64,000 nt of DNA from contig CALNHX010003627.1 of assembly GCA_940337035.1 (NCBI GenBank), forward strand, positions 62,001 through 126,000. Reading direction: 5' to 3'. Shown piece by piece: positions 11,695 to 22,599 of the stretch (the stretch's first letter is position 1; the number at the start of each line of letters is the position of its first letter). The position numbers and the translations under genes were made by a program. A model generated the notes under the pieces. That model saw only the letters and a program-made list of their open reading frames with translations, was not told the origin of the DNA and searched no databases. This DNA is from Agriotes lineatus (taxonomy: Eukaryota; Arthropoda; Insecta; Coleoptera; Elateridae).

Positions 11695-13449
11695 ATGCCA
11701 CGAACGTACATACGAACTTCCAATAGAGGTCAATGGACTGAGGATGATCTAAGAGCAGCGGCTATCGCACTCACAGATGAAACCAGAAGTGCAAATTCTG
11801 TCGCAGAGGAATTCGGAATTCCATTACGAACTCTGCTAAGAAGAGTCAAAAAAAATAATTTAGAAAAAGGTAGTATGGGTCCTGCGGCATGTTTGGGTAA
11901 AGAAAATGAAGATCAGCTTGTTACATACATCCAAAGTTTAGAAAAAATAGGTTACGCTCCAACATCTAAGGATGTCAGGCATTTGGCATACACATTTACT
12001 GAAAAAAATAAGCTGAAATGCAGATTTAATCAAGAAACCAAAACAGCCGGTTATGATTGGTTTAAGCTCTTCTTAAAGAGACACCCTAATTTAAGAATGA
12101 GAGTAGCCCAGGGTAGATCGATCGCACGGTCATTGGGAATGTCCCATGCTGAAGTGGACCCCTATTTTGAACTACTATCGTCCACGTTAGAAGAACACGA
12201 TTTATTCGACAAACCACGAAAAATCTTCAACATGGACGAAAGTGGACTGCAGTTATGCAATAAACCAGGAAAAGTAATTGCTACAAAGGGGTCCAAAGAT
12301 GTACAGTCCATTACTAGTGGAGAGAAAGGTGAAACAATTAGCATCATAGCGTGTGTTAATGCTGAAGGAAACTTTCTTCCACCTTATGCCATATTCCGTG
12401 GAAAAAACAAGAAAAAAGAATTTGAAGACAATATGCCCCCCGGCTCTGTAGTAGTAATGTCACCAGATTCCGCCTACGTTAAGAGTAGCATTTTTGCATT
12501 GTGGATAAAAGATCATTTTTTGCCGAGGAAAGAGCCAGGACCTGTAGTTTTAATTCTCGATGGCCATGCATCACATTGTAGCGATGTAGAAATGCTAGAC
12601 TTCTTAGCAGAAAATAACATCCATGTGCTTTGCTTGCCAAGCCACACCACCCATTGGCTCCAGCCTCTGGACAGATCATTCTTCAAACCGCTGAAAACGT
12701 ACTGGAATACTGCATGTAGCCACTGGATTCGGAGTCACCCTGGAAGAAGGATTACAAGGTACCAGTTTGGGGAGCTTTTAAACACCGCATGGAGACAAGC
12801 TGCTACGAACCAAAATGGTGTTTCTGGGTTTGAGGCTTGTGGAATCTATCCATTTAATCCACAAAAAATTCCAGAATACGCGTATGCCGTGGCAAATCAA
12901 GCAGCTGAAGATACACACGTTACGGCGGAAACACCAGAGAACGAAAGCATAGAACCAGAAACTGATGAACTTGTCAACAATGATCAGAGAGTTACTTTTA
13001 ATGATATTGCACCAATTCCATCAATCCCAGGTCCTAGCAAAGTACATCCCAGAAAACAACACGCCGAACTCCTGACTTCCCCGGCAGTACGTGAAAGAAA
13101 ACGCAAGAAATTAGAGGAAAAGCAAAGAAAACTGGAAGAGAAACAGGCCAAAAAATTAAAAACTCAAAGCAAGAAAGATACCAAGGGAAAAAGAAGAGAA
13201 AAGGCAGTTGTAGAAACAGGAAGCTCTAGCAGTGACGAAAATGATATAAATTTAGTTTCAGATCATAGTTCAGATAATCTGGTGAGTGATAGCGACGACT
13301 ACTGTGTTATTTGCGGAGGCTACTACCACGATACATCTGGTTCTAAAGTGGATTGGATCTGCTGTATCTCCTGCAAGAAATGGTTGCATGAAACATGTAC
13401 TTCTGACCAGAATAAGTGTGAACCATGCATAAAAAAAGTTAAAAAATAG
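11695..13449 (+). CDS. pogo/Tigger-type transposase with C-terminal PHD-like finger
   Basis: 584 aa, no internal stop. N-terminal helix-turn-helix of the pipsqueak type (about aa 10-50), then a CENP-B-type DNA-binding region (about 70-140), then the DDE domain: Asp181 in FNMDESG, Asp289 in LILDGHASH and Asp326 in HWLQPLDRSFF. This is the all-Asp triad of pogo/jerky-like IS630-Tc1-mariner transposases. A Lys/Glu-rich coiled stretch (about 455-505) and an acidic Ser-rich stretch follow. The last 49 aa hold Cys537, 540, 557, 560, His565, Cys568, 575 and 578, spaced as a PHD finger (C4HC3). It should bind the element ends and cut and join DNA in the nucleus. An AATAAA lies at 13504-13509, 55 bp past the stop. 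Function is assigned by family; activity is inferred from the intact triad and ORF. Confidence 0.93.
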   Translation: MPRTYIRTSNRGQWTEDDLRAAAIALTDETRSANSVAEEFGIPLRTLLRRVKKNNLEKGSMGPAACLGKENEDQLVTYIQSLEKIGYAPTSKDVRHLAYTFTEKNKLKCRFNQETKTAGYDWFKLFLKRHPNLRMRVAQGRSIARSLGMSHAEVDPYFELLSSTLEEHDLFDKPRKIFNMDESGLQLCNKPGKVIATKGSKDVQSITSGEKGETISIIACVNAEGNFLPPYAIFRGKNKKKEFEDNMPPGSVVVMSPDSAYVKSSIFALWIKDHFLPRKEPGPVVLILDGHASHCSDVEMLDFLAENNIHVLCLPSHTTHWLQPLDRSFFKPLKTYWNTACSHWIRSHPGRRITRYQFGELLNTAWRQAATNQNGVSGFEACGIYPFNPQKIPEYAYAVANQAAEDTHVTAETPENESIEPETDELVNNDQRVTFNDIAPIPSIPGPSKVHPRKQHAELLTSPAVRERKRKKLEEKQRKLEEKQAKKLKTQSKKDTKGKRREKAVVETGSSSSDENDINLVSDHSSDNLVSDSDDYCVICGGYYHDTSGSKVDWICCISCKKWLHETCTSDQNKCEPCIKKVKK

Positions 13450-13789
13450 TGTTCAATATTAGTATTGGTTAACATACTTTTTGTAAGAATTTTATTTGAG
13501 TTGAATAAATTAAAATATCTTTGTATTTGTAGCTTTTTTTGGGACATTTCTAATTTTTAAATTGGCTTGGGGGTGAGATGGCCCCATGGTGTGGGGGTAA
13601 GATGCCAAAATGACGTCATCAAATTGTACAGTTTTTTGCCTCATTAATTCTTTTTTTGTTAATTTCATCACTTTTTTCTATCCCTTAGGGTATGTTTTAT
13701 ACATCCAGTGAATATGGTAAAATATAGAATGATATTTAGATTTTTATGAATTTTACAAAAAACATCAGGCATCATCCCCCCAATTACCT

Positions 13790-14480
13790 TAAAGTATTGT
13801 AATCGTCAAAAAAATCGACTTTGAGATTTTGACGAATCTTGACGTTTTAGACCTCCTAGAGTCCGAAAAAATCATTTTTCGAATTATGTCTGTGTGTGTG
13901 TATGTGTGTGCGTGTGTGCGTGTGTGTGTGTGTGTGTGTGAACACGATAACTTAAAAACGAAATAAGCTAGACCCTTGAAATTATGTACATAGTCATTAT
14001 TCAAAATTTGTAGATTCCTGTCAAATTTTGAGCGAAATCGGTTAACCGGAAGTGGCACTTTACCTAAACAGATAGCGGTACCTATTCAAGTAAAGTACCA
14101 GTTTGCTTCGAGATATTTGAACAAAATTTTGTACATACATTTATTATGTAGAAAAACTACCAGATATTACATTTTAGCATGATCGGTTAACTGGAAGTGG
14201 CATTTTACCTAAACAGGTAGCGGTATCCATTCAAGTAAAGTACCAGTTTGCTTCAAGGTATTTGCACGAAATTTTGCACATACATTTATTATTGAGAAAA
14301 ACTCCCAGATATAAAATTTCAGTATGATAGGTTAACCTAAAGCGGCACTTTACCTAAACAGGTGGTGGTTACCTGAAAATGTAATTTTATCGCTGTATGT
14401 ATACATTGCAATAAACTTTTCAAATTTGCTAGAAAACAAGGCGAATGCGAGAAAGTCTAGGGGAGCACACTCCCGATTTT
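13790..14480 (+). repeat. Dispersed repeat with (TG)n microsatellite, target of the pogo insertion
   Basis: It begins AAGTATTGTAATCGTC and contains a TG/CG-rich microsatellite at about 13888-13940. It then has near-repeats of CGGTTAACCGGAAGTGGCA with TTTACCTAAACAGGTAGCGG. The layout (ACGTTTTAGA, microsatellite, CGATAACTTAAAAACG, GGTTAACCGGAAGTGG) parallels the repeat at 20620-21735, so both belong to a diverged superfamily. No ORF. Confidence 0.65.
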
Positions 14481-14756
14481 TTTTATAGGTATTAATGTAT
14501 TATCAAGACAATTTAAAAATTCCACTCAACTATTCAATTCACTTGTCATCTGTCAAAAACTGACCAATAAAAATACAAGATTTGACGTCTTTGAGCCAAC
14601 AAAAATGAACTATATTTACAATTTTTTTTAATCAACAATTTTTTAAAGTAATTAAAAGTTACAACATATACTAACAACAACACTTATTTATTAAAAGAAA
14701 AGGTACAACTTAATTTCAGGATAAACAAATTTTAAAAAATGGTTGCAGTTTGATGA

Positions 14757-14900
14757 ATAGTCCGTCAAAGTTAAGTAGATTATTTTTGCGGTGGTATCAC
14801 TACTCATGTACATTGCGCTTCGGATTAATCGTATCAAAGCGCAATGAACATTTGTGATACCACTGCAAAAATAGTCGACACAACTTTGACTACCCATGGT
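14757..14900. repeat. Imperfect 140-bp hairpin
   Basis: Arms contain GTGGTATCAC and CATTGCGCTT and their inverses around a short loop near 14825. No ORF. Confidence 0.75.
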
Positions 14901-14977
14901 ATTATAAGTGACTATTTTTCAGAGGTTTATGTACCTACTACACCAAATAAAAGTTTTTGCCTACCCACAGCTACCGC

Positions 14978-15472
14978 TATACTTGGCGCAGCGAACAAAT
15001 AGAGTAGCCAAGAAGACTATAGAGTAGCTTATGCAACCCAAATAACATATTTCAAAGCTGACTGGATCAGTATTTGAATAATAATTACTAAAGAATCAGA
15101 GATGGCGGTGCTCATAATTAGACTTCATTTCTTCTGACATTAAATAATTTTTTGAGGTTATGATACAAATAGAAACTTGAAAAGCATGACATTTGTGCAC
15201 TTGTAATATGTAGACAATAATAAGATTTAACAAGCTCCAGGCCACATGCCTACATATTACACGTGCACAAATGTTATTCTTTTTAAATTAGTCGAAGTTT
15301 CTATTTGCATAACCTCAAACAATTATTTAATGTCAGATAAAATTAAGTCTAATTATGAGAACCGCCATCTCTGATTCTTTAGTAATTATTAGTCAAATAC
15401 TGATCCAGTCAGCTTTGAAATATGTTATTTGGGTTGCATAAGTCACTCTATTTGTTCGCTGCGCCAAGTATA
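14978..15472. repeat. 495-bp palindrome (foldback)
   Basis: It starts TATACTTGGCGCAGCGAAC and ends with the inverse. Long near-identical arms include AACCCAAATAACATATTTCA and CAGAGATGGCGG. The loop is near 15225. It ends 31 bp before the hAT element at 15504. Confidence 0.88.
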
Positions 15473-15503
15473 TCAATAACTATTCGATAACATTATCAGT
15501 TTG

Positions 15504-18252
15504 CAGGGGCGGATGGGCCATAAGACGAACCGGGAAATTTCCCGGTGGGCCGGCTGTTCAGAGGCCCGCAGGGCCGGTGGCTGAAAGTAGATCTAAGTGA
15601 TCTACCAACCTATCTTCATAAACATGTACTTTCCGAAAATAAAAAACCGGTATGAATTTTTCATTTTCTTAACAAATTTTTGTAGGATTTTTGTACATTT
15701 TTTTCTGTATTTTACACTATTATTTGCCTATATAGTTAATCAGCAAAAAATTGAGTTTTTATATTTCTTCTTCCGACTGCCCATAAATAACTCTCAAACT
15801 TTTATGTTTTGTTTATTTTGTGGTACTTAAGATAAGTCACGCGTCACGCGCTGTGGATTGCTTACTATTCGATTTTATGAAATGAGAGGGACAAATTCAA
15901 TTTTTGACTGAAAAAGAAAGAAGTAAATACCACCAGCGATTAGAAATATTTAGTTTTCATACGGCTACGGAATCATTCGGTCACAGAAATTTAACGTATA
16001 AAACTGTGTAAGAGCAGGCTTAAAGTGCTTTGTGTTTTGCGTGTGTTATTTACCCTGAATATTCGAATCGGACTTAAGGTAATTAAAATAAAATTTGTAA
16101 AAAGAATTTAATAAAAATATGGTTTAGGTTTATCCATTATCGCCGGACAAAGAAAAACTGAAAGGAGGAGCGGAGAAGTTACGCGAAAAGGGAAAGAAGG
16201 CAATGGAAGCTGAGGCACACAAGTCAAAAAACATTAAATTTATGTTTGAAAAACTAGCCTCTTCTTCTATTATCAGTCAACCGCAACCAACTCAAGAATT
16301 ATCGGAAAAAATTGTTTCGTTTCCTGAATCCGTAAGTTCTCAAGTTGAAACAAGAATACAAAACGAAGGTGAAAACCAAGCGTCCACGTCTACTGCTTTA
16401 ACAACTTCTTGTAATTTTCAAAGCATTGCAAAAACCAACGAAGCAAAATCAAGCTTTCAATCCGAAATTAATATTACTGATTGATAGTCACTATGATAGT
16501 TATTTTTTCATTTCATCCGAGACAACAATCTTTAATTCAGTTTTTTAATCGCGAAAAAGCCTTCAAAATGAAGAATGGCACAGTAAGGAACTGGCTAACA
16601 TACAATAAAAAACTTTTAAGTTATTTTGTACTGTATGTCTAGTATACGCAAAGCACGAAAATCGATTTGTTCTTGGTATGAATGACTTTTCGCACACTTA
16701 TCAACGAATTCAGGAGCATGAAGTAAGCAGTGAACATGAACATTCCGTTAGAGCATACTTTATGTGCAAGAATCAAAAGGACATTCCAATTTGCTTTTTT
16801 CATCTACATTAAATATCAGACAGCAGCAAATAAAGAAAAAACGACGAGTATTAGATGTGATTATAGACATTATAAAACTTATTGGAAAACGCGGATTAAG
16901 TTATAGAGGAAAGAAATATGAAGCTGCATATACTTTAGCTGATCCCACTTTGGACCATGGTAACTTTTTGGAATTAATATTGTTAGTAAGTAGATATGAC
17001 GTACACTTAAAAGAACATTTAAATGAGGTCAACGAAAAAAGCAAAAATATCCATGAAAAAGGACAACAACGTAGATCTGGATCATTCGTAAGTTTATTAT
17101 CTAAAACAACTGTAAATTCAATATTGCAAATCATAAGAGAATTCATCAAAACATCCATTCTGGAAGAAATCCAAAAAGCAGAAATATTTTCTGTGCAATT
17201 GGACACTACACAGGATATTTCAGTTCAAGATCAATGTTCAATTGTAATAAGGTATGTTTTGGGTTGTGAAATCTATGAAAGACTGGTTTCCGTTGTAAGT
17301 TGTACAGACTCTACCGGGAAAGGTATGTTTAACCCCATTCAAAAAGAATTTTCATCTTTAAATATTCCACTAAAAAGATTGGTTAGTTTCGCGAAAAATT
17401 GGGATAAATTTAAAGTTTCGACAACAACAAATGCGGAGAGTAATCAACAATTTCAGAGTTATGTTACAGTCATAGATACAGATGAAACTGATGAAGAAGA
17501 CAACGATGATTTTGAAAGAGATGGTGGTTTTGATGTTAATAATAAAAAATGTAAATCTTGTCTTAAATGTGCAATTTGCTGTTATTCTGTCATTCAAAAG
17601 TACAATATGTACAGTGAGGTATATTTTGCACTAGGAAATGCTTACAAATATTTATTAATATTATAATAAATCAAGTGCAATGTGAAAGAAGTTTTTCCAA
17701 GTTAAAATACATTAAAAATAAATTGCGGAATTCAATGTCGAATAATAATTTGGATGCTTTTATGTTAATGGCTTGCGAAAGTGATATTTTATATAATATT
17801 GACTCTGATAACATTACAGATATGCTTATGCAGCAAAGCTAGTTATTAAATAGATTGTTAAAAGAGTAAAGTTTTTATACAATAATTTTTTCTTAAATTT
17901 TTGTGTTTAAAGAATTTTTATGAAGTTGTAAGTTCTCTAATCGTTTATAACAAACCTAATTTCTACACTTGGAATAAAAAGACTTTAAACTTTGATTTAC
18001 TTTTTTTTTTTGTTGTTGTATGTTTCTATATATGTACTTGACTGGGAGTCCGACATTTTTAACTAAAAGAATGTTTTTTGGGTAGTAAATGTAATCTGAT
18101 TCAAAATACTGTAATAAACCTATGCTCTATTTAATTTTAAAGGAAAAATGCGTAACACCCTGTAAATGTATATTTTAGCCATATCCGGAAATTAAAAAAG
18201 GGCCGACAAATATTATTTCCCGGGCCGCTAAGATGTTGCCCATCCGCCCCTG
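15504..18252 (+). mobile_element. hAT element (CAGGGGCGGATGGGC ends) with 8-bp TSD
   Basis: Ends CAGGGGCGGATGGGCC and GCCCATCCGCCCCTG are inverse. TCAGTTTG is duplicated exactly at 15496-15503 and 18253-18260. The 2749-bp interior carries a decayed transposase. The MITE at 21732-22565 has closely related ends. Confidence 0.93.
16203..17842 (+). pseudogene. ZMYM-type hAT transposase, frameshifted and internally deleted
   Basis: 16203-16484 encodes a Ser/Thr-rich N-terminus (93 aa). 16560-16760, in broken frames, reads as a Cys/His finger region (LLSYFCTVCLVYAKHENRF and DFSHTYQRI) of the TTF type. 16764-17666 (300 aa) covers the DUF4371-like start of the catalytic domain, with FSVQLDTTQDISVQDQCSIV. 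Then it jumps to an Asp/Glu-rich stretch, which suggests the middle of the RNase-H-like domain has been deleted. After a stop at 17666 the C-terminal hAT dimerisation motif is still readable (CERSFSKLKYIKNKLR), ending at 17842. Not functional as it stands. Confidence 0.8.
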
Positions 18253-18260
18253 TCAGTTTG

Positions 18261-18833
18261 TATAACACAATGCTTGAATGATAATTTAACGTATATGCCA
18301 ACTCCACCTCTCCTTGTTGTAGGATCACGACGCAAAAAGCAGTAGCCATCTATTGCCACCACATCTGAAGATATATTAGACGTTACCAGGTTTCACTTAC
18401 AGTCAGTGAGTCGTAGTTTGTATCAATTACATGGTCGCGAATATTCGAAAAACTTGCCATGAATTATCTTACATTCAGGTGCGCACACTGAAAATTAGAA
18501 GCGATATCATTCATGAACAATAGGTTCTTTAAGTATTTAATAAAACAGAAATATGAGATATAATTAAGCAACTAATTTAATGTGCAATTGCAATAAGAAA
18601 TTAAATTAAAGATACTTACTTATAGCGGTAACTTAGTTACAGCAAGCAGCATGATCCTAAGAATGATCAATACTCTGAAAACTCTCCCATCAAAGACAAG
18701 TTAGCAAGGTTGGTTTTCATAACCTCTTTGTTCGACATATGTTAAATATCTAATTTGGATCAAACATGTATGTCAAATCAGGCTGTTTGCCCAACTCTTA
18801 GTAACCTATATACATGGACTCTAAAACCAAGTA
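18261..18833. other. Intergenic, nothing recognised
   Basis: AT-rich sequence without an ORF, paired repeat or RNA gene that I can support. Confidence 0.6.
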
Positions 18834-19187
18834 GTGTACCTGTATAATACTTTAGTAAGAGTAGAGCAAACAGCGAAAAATGTTGGATCATTTTTTTATG
18901 GCTACCAAGATTTAATGATATAATGAAAAACAAGGTTGGCAAAACTGACACACGAGTTGTCAGTTTAATCAAATTCGAGGTTAGCAGGTTAGGTTTTGCA
19001 TCAGTTTTGACACAGACTGACACAAAACCTAACCTGCAAACCTTGAATTTAATGAAACTGACAACTCGTGTGTCAGTTTTACCAACCTTGTTTTTCAATG
19101 TATCATTAAATCTTGGTAGCCATGAAAAAATGATCCAAAATTTTTAGCTGTTTGCTCTACTCTTACTAAAATATTATACAGATACAC
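18834..19187. repeat. 354-bp palindrome with nested palindrome core
   Basis: Outer arms (GTGTACCTGTATAATAC with its inverse) carry GTAGAGCAAACAG and TGGCTACCAAGATTTAATGA. The core (about 18928-19102) has ACAAGGTTGGCAAAACTGAC arms around GGTTAGCAGGTTAGGTTTTG. That core resembles those at 4.1, 23.4 and 39.0 kb. Confidence 0.9.
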
Positions 19188-19488
19188 TAAAACCAAGCCA
19201 CTACCAGTGCCAGCTACCGCAGTAAGTGCACACCAAGCACAATGCGCCAAGCTGCAGCAAACTATCAGAAGGTCTGCGTTCCACTTTAGTGCGGTAATCA
19301 CAGGTGAGATGGCGCTGTCAGTTATTTGTCGCCGTTAAGACCAGGACAATTCTTGCATATAAGTGCAGGCCTGAACAGTCAGTGCAATAGTGCAGCAATC
19401 ACAGGGGAGATGGCGTTGTCGGTTATTTGTCACAGTTTAGATTAGGACACTTATTGCATAAAAAGCTACGGTCATGAAAACCAAAAGT

Positions 19489-20141
19489 AACGACAGCGCT
19501 GGAAGCATTAAAAGCAGGCACACAACAGTTTCAAATATTAATACCAAGGCAACCCAGTAGAGATGGGCGATTCGACTCACGCGAGTGATTCGAATCACTT
19601 GAATCGACTCAGCAAAGTGATCCGTTCAATCGGAGTCGTTCATATGAACGACTTGAATCAGATGAGTTGTGTTGGTTGCATATCGCCTACAGATTCAATG
19701 GCACTTCGTTCATTCGGATTTGGGTCGTTCACTTGAATCGTTCGTTCATTTTAGATTCCCGGAAGCACCGATTTCTACCCTTTCAGGCAGGTAGTCGAGA
19801 AACTTGTTGCAGAGAATTATGCGCGTTCGAGTATATTTGTTGCAGATGTGCAAAATTTGCACTTACAGTATTGCAGACGTTGTGATCGCGAAGCTGAAGT
19901 GAGCGACCGACTCGACTCGAATTGAGTTAATCCCATCCGCCGGACATTCGATCTCGTTCAGGTTTGAGTCGTTCAATCTGAAGTGAGTCATTGGCTCGAA
20001 TCGTTCACTGAATCGAGTCGTTCATTGTGAACGACTCACTCAAGAACGACCCACCTCTACAACCCAGTCATAGCCATGGTTGCCTTGGTATTAATATTTG
20101 AAACTGTTGTGCCTGCTTTTAATGCTTCCAGCGCTGTCGTT
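19489..20141. repeat. Palindrome with a hAT MITE inserted near its centre
   Basis: Left arm 19489-19554 and right arm 20078-20141 are inverse (AACGACAGCGCTGGAAGCAT; CTTGGTATTAATATTTGAAA). Without the hAT insertion the loop would be only about 20 bp. Confidence 0.85.
19558..20059. mobile_element. hAT MITE with 8-bp TSD and GAATCGTTC-rich interior
   Basis: Ends TAGAGATGGGC and the diverged inverse of the right end (CCCACCTCTA). CAACCCAG is duplicated exactly at 19550-19557 and 20060-20067. Most of its 502 bp is built from GACTC, GAATCG and GTTCA palindromic motifs. No transposase. Confidence 0.9.
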
Positions 20142-20142
20142 G

Positions 20143-20450
20143 TCCCCTGAGCTCCGTGGCATAGTGCGTAGCACGTCCACTTAGCATTCGGGAGGTCGTG
20201 GGTTCGATTCCTGCGGCCGCCTGCCTTGATTCAGGTTTTTAGGTGGTTTTCCTGAGTCAACAGAGTACCTTCTCTGAGGCGAATGCCGGGGCAGTACTTC
20301 TCCACCTTTCCTGGCCTCTCTTCCATTCTCCACCCCTCCTTTCTCTTACCCATCCTATAATTCCCGTTCTTGGCTGAAGAGGGTCCCTATAGCAGCCCGC
20401 CCTCAGTTGGGGGAATTGAAATAACCCTGAACCTTTACCCTACCTTTTTA
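20143..20450 (+). mobile_element. tRNA-derived SINE
   Basis: A Pol III A box (TGGCATAGTGCG, 20157-20168) and a B box (GGTTCGATTCC, 20201-20211) sit 33 bp apart, as in a tRNA head. A pyrimidine-rich non-tRNA body follows. CAGTCATAGCCA is present just upstream (20066-20077) and just downstream (20452-20463), but as it spans part of the foldback it may not be a true TSD. Confidence 0.75.
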
Positions 20451-20619
20451 CCAGTCATAGCCAGCTTCATCTGTTCCGCTAGCGGCTCCCGGATTTGTTT
20501 ACTTAATTAAAGGGGTTTGGCGTTACACAAACTGTAATTACGGCGTGGGGGTCCTCGGAGGACCCTAACTAAAAAAAATTAAAACATATCCATTCACAAA
20601 ACTCGTGAACTGTCAATGT

Positions 20620-21735
20620 CAAATTTTTACTTCCTTTTACTATAGTATAAAGGAAGTATTGGATTCACCCCAAAAATTCGAAATTGAGTTTTCAACAGAT
20701 CTTCACGTTTTAGAGTCCCCTGATCCCAAAAATAGTATATTATGTATCAAGTTTTATAAACGTCATTTTAGTCACGAGTTTTATTAATCACGAGCGAAGC
20801 GCAGCGGAGTGAGTGTTTAATAAAAGAGTGACTAATAAGTTTATAAAACGAGTTGCATACTATACTTTTTCTACGACCACAAATTTAGAGAATATAACAT
20901 CATATCATTTCATTAAAATTTTGACATTTATTATATTAGGTTAAATTATGCTTGACAAACGTCAAAGTGACGGTTGAAAACTAACTTGATTTTAGTTTTG
21001 GCTGTGGCTAATAAAGCAAATACTATTTGAACCTAACTTCACCCCATGACTAAAACATCGTTGCCAACTTCAGCTCATGACTAAGAGGCTCTTTAGTCAT
21101 AGGTTATGAAGGCATGATTAAAGGTCACTTAGCGACGTGTATGTTAGTATGTTAAATGGCATTTTAGTTACAGGAGTAGAAAAACATATTTTTTTTCATT
21201 GGTCTGTGTGTCTGTCTGTGTGTCTGTGAACAGAATATCTCAAAAACGAAAAGAGGTACGGCATTGAAACTTCATATATAAGTTTTGTGTACTATGTAGA
21301 TGAGACAGCAAGCTTTTTGAAGAAAATCGCATAACCGGAAGTAGGTGTTTACTCTTGTGATTTTTCAGTTTTTTTCGATTTTTTCAAAAACGGCTCTAAC
21401 GATTTTTTTTAAACTTTACATTTTTACTACATTTTTAATGTGTATTGATGTGAAATAGGTGATTTTCCAGTTGAATACTTCTAAAGTGGGTTTCTTTTGT
21501 TTTTTTTTTCTATTTTTTTTATTTAACTCCTATTTTAAATAAAACACCCGGTATATTATAACATTTTTGAATTCACCTTAAAATTCTAGAGAAAATTTGT
21601 CTCTTCAACTACACTCGATTTTGTACCGTTTTTGTAGAATTTGTAATTTTTGACAAATGGTTAAAAATTAAAAATGAAATTTTTGACTAATTTATAAGAT
21701 CACCTGTAAAAGGAAGTTGTGTGAGTGTATCCAGG
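20620..21735 (+). repeat. Dispersed repeat, also at 63633-64000 in reverse
   Basis: It starts with the hairpin TACTTCCTTTTACTATAGTA plus its inverse. It includes a TGTCTGTGTG microsatellite (about 21200) and AAACGGCTCTAACGATTTTT, and ends CCTGTAAAAGGAAGTTGTGTG. It is interrupted at about 20733-21190 by a hairpin-bearing insert and at 21732 by a hAT MITE. It continues at 22566. Confidence 0.8.
20733..20873. repeat. 140-bp hairpin with GAGCGAAGCG loop
   Basis: Arms (TAGTATATTATGTATCAAGT; GTTTTATTAATCACGAG) pair with TTATAAAACGAGTTGCATAC and TTTAATAAAAGAGTGACT. The loop is GC-rich (GAGCGAAGCGCAGCGGAGTG). Similar hairpins lie at 30.0, 42.5, 53.1 and 55.2 kb. Confidence 0.75.
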
Positions 21736-22565
21736 CACGGATGGGACCATCGGGAGCTCGGGACGTTTCCCGAAAGGCCGGGTCCAATTTGGGCCGCGCT
21801 CTTTATAAAACGTGACTAAAACTTTTTGTTTCATTTATATACTAATTTCCATTTACTTTAGACAATTAGGTATAGGCGACCATTTTTGAAAATCTGGATT
21901 TATCGGAAAATTAAATATAATTGTACTTCTATTGCCGGTCAACAACCTTTTGGATTGACTAAATCAGAGGGGTGAGAGGTGTCCCTTAGCCAAGCTATTC
22001 AAATCGGTTTGCTGTATCAAGGGGCTTCCCCTTTTGGTTACGGAGTTTAGTGGGCGTCGCTTATCAAAATCGCAAACATGCAAGGCAAGTATAATGGTTT
22101 TTCAGCAAAGATAATCCAAATCATGTTCATATATGGTGTTACAGTCATATAATCTTGTGCTTACTGACCTAATGCTTTTGTTTACAGTTTTGTATCATGG
22201 CCTCCCACTGTGAACAAGTTTTTGTAATTTTTCACGAAAATTTTTTTATGCAAGTGCATGAAATATTTATATTGTTGAAGAGAGAAAAAAAACCTCTACC
22301 AGAAAATGTCAAAAAATATATACAGTGTCATTTAAAAAAAATTGCATGTGACGTCACCACTCTGAAACAATTGAAGATAAAAATTTGTTGATTGTGTTAA
22401 AATGTAGGTTTTTATGTGTCATTTGATTTGATATCAAGTTTATTGGGTCTAAAATAAATAATAAAGTAGCTAGAAGGCGGGGCCTTTTTTGTTGAACAGA
22501 CTGTATACCTTGGGCTGGTCTGGGGCCATTTCCCGGGCCGGTGAACCCCAGCCCATCCGTCCCTG
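21732..22565. mobile_element. hAT MITE related to the 15504 element, 8-bp TSD
   Basis: Ends CAGGCACGGATGGG and CCCATCCGTCCCTG. AGTGTATC is duplicated at 21724-21731 and 22566-22573. An uninterrupted copy of the target (rev. comp. GTGTGATTGTATCACACCAG) is at 63633-63660. Its 834 bp have no transposase. Both ends carry CCCGGGAAA-like motifs, as in the 15504 element. Confidence 0.92.
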
Positions 22566-22599
22566 AGTGTATCACACCAGATTTTTTAAATATTTGCTG

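Larger units (their letters stand above)
11137..13789 (+). mobile_element. Complete pogo-like DNA transposon with TA target duplication
   Basis: Terminal inverted repeats AGGTAATTGGGGG and CCCCCCAATTACCT are flanked by TA at 11135-11136 and 13790-13791. The element is 2653 bp and holds one intact transposase gene. Subterminal copies of GGGGTRAGATGCC lie at 11163, 11485 (inverse), 11506, 11530, 13570 and 13594; they may be transposase-binding sites. The ends nearly match, the ORF is intact and the TSD is perfect, which points to recent insertion. The host sequence is the same dispersed repeat on both sides. Confidence 0.93.

Noticed and set aside
18778..19147. Overlapping ORFs of similar sequence on both strands
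   Set aside because: Same cause: a palindrome read both ways.
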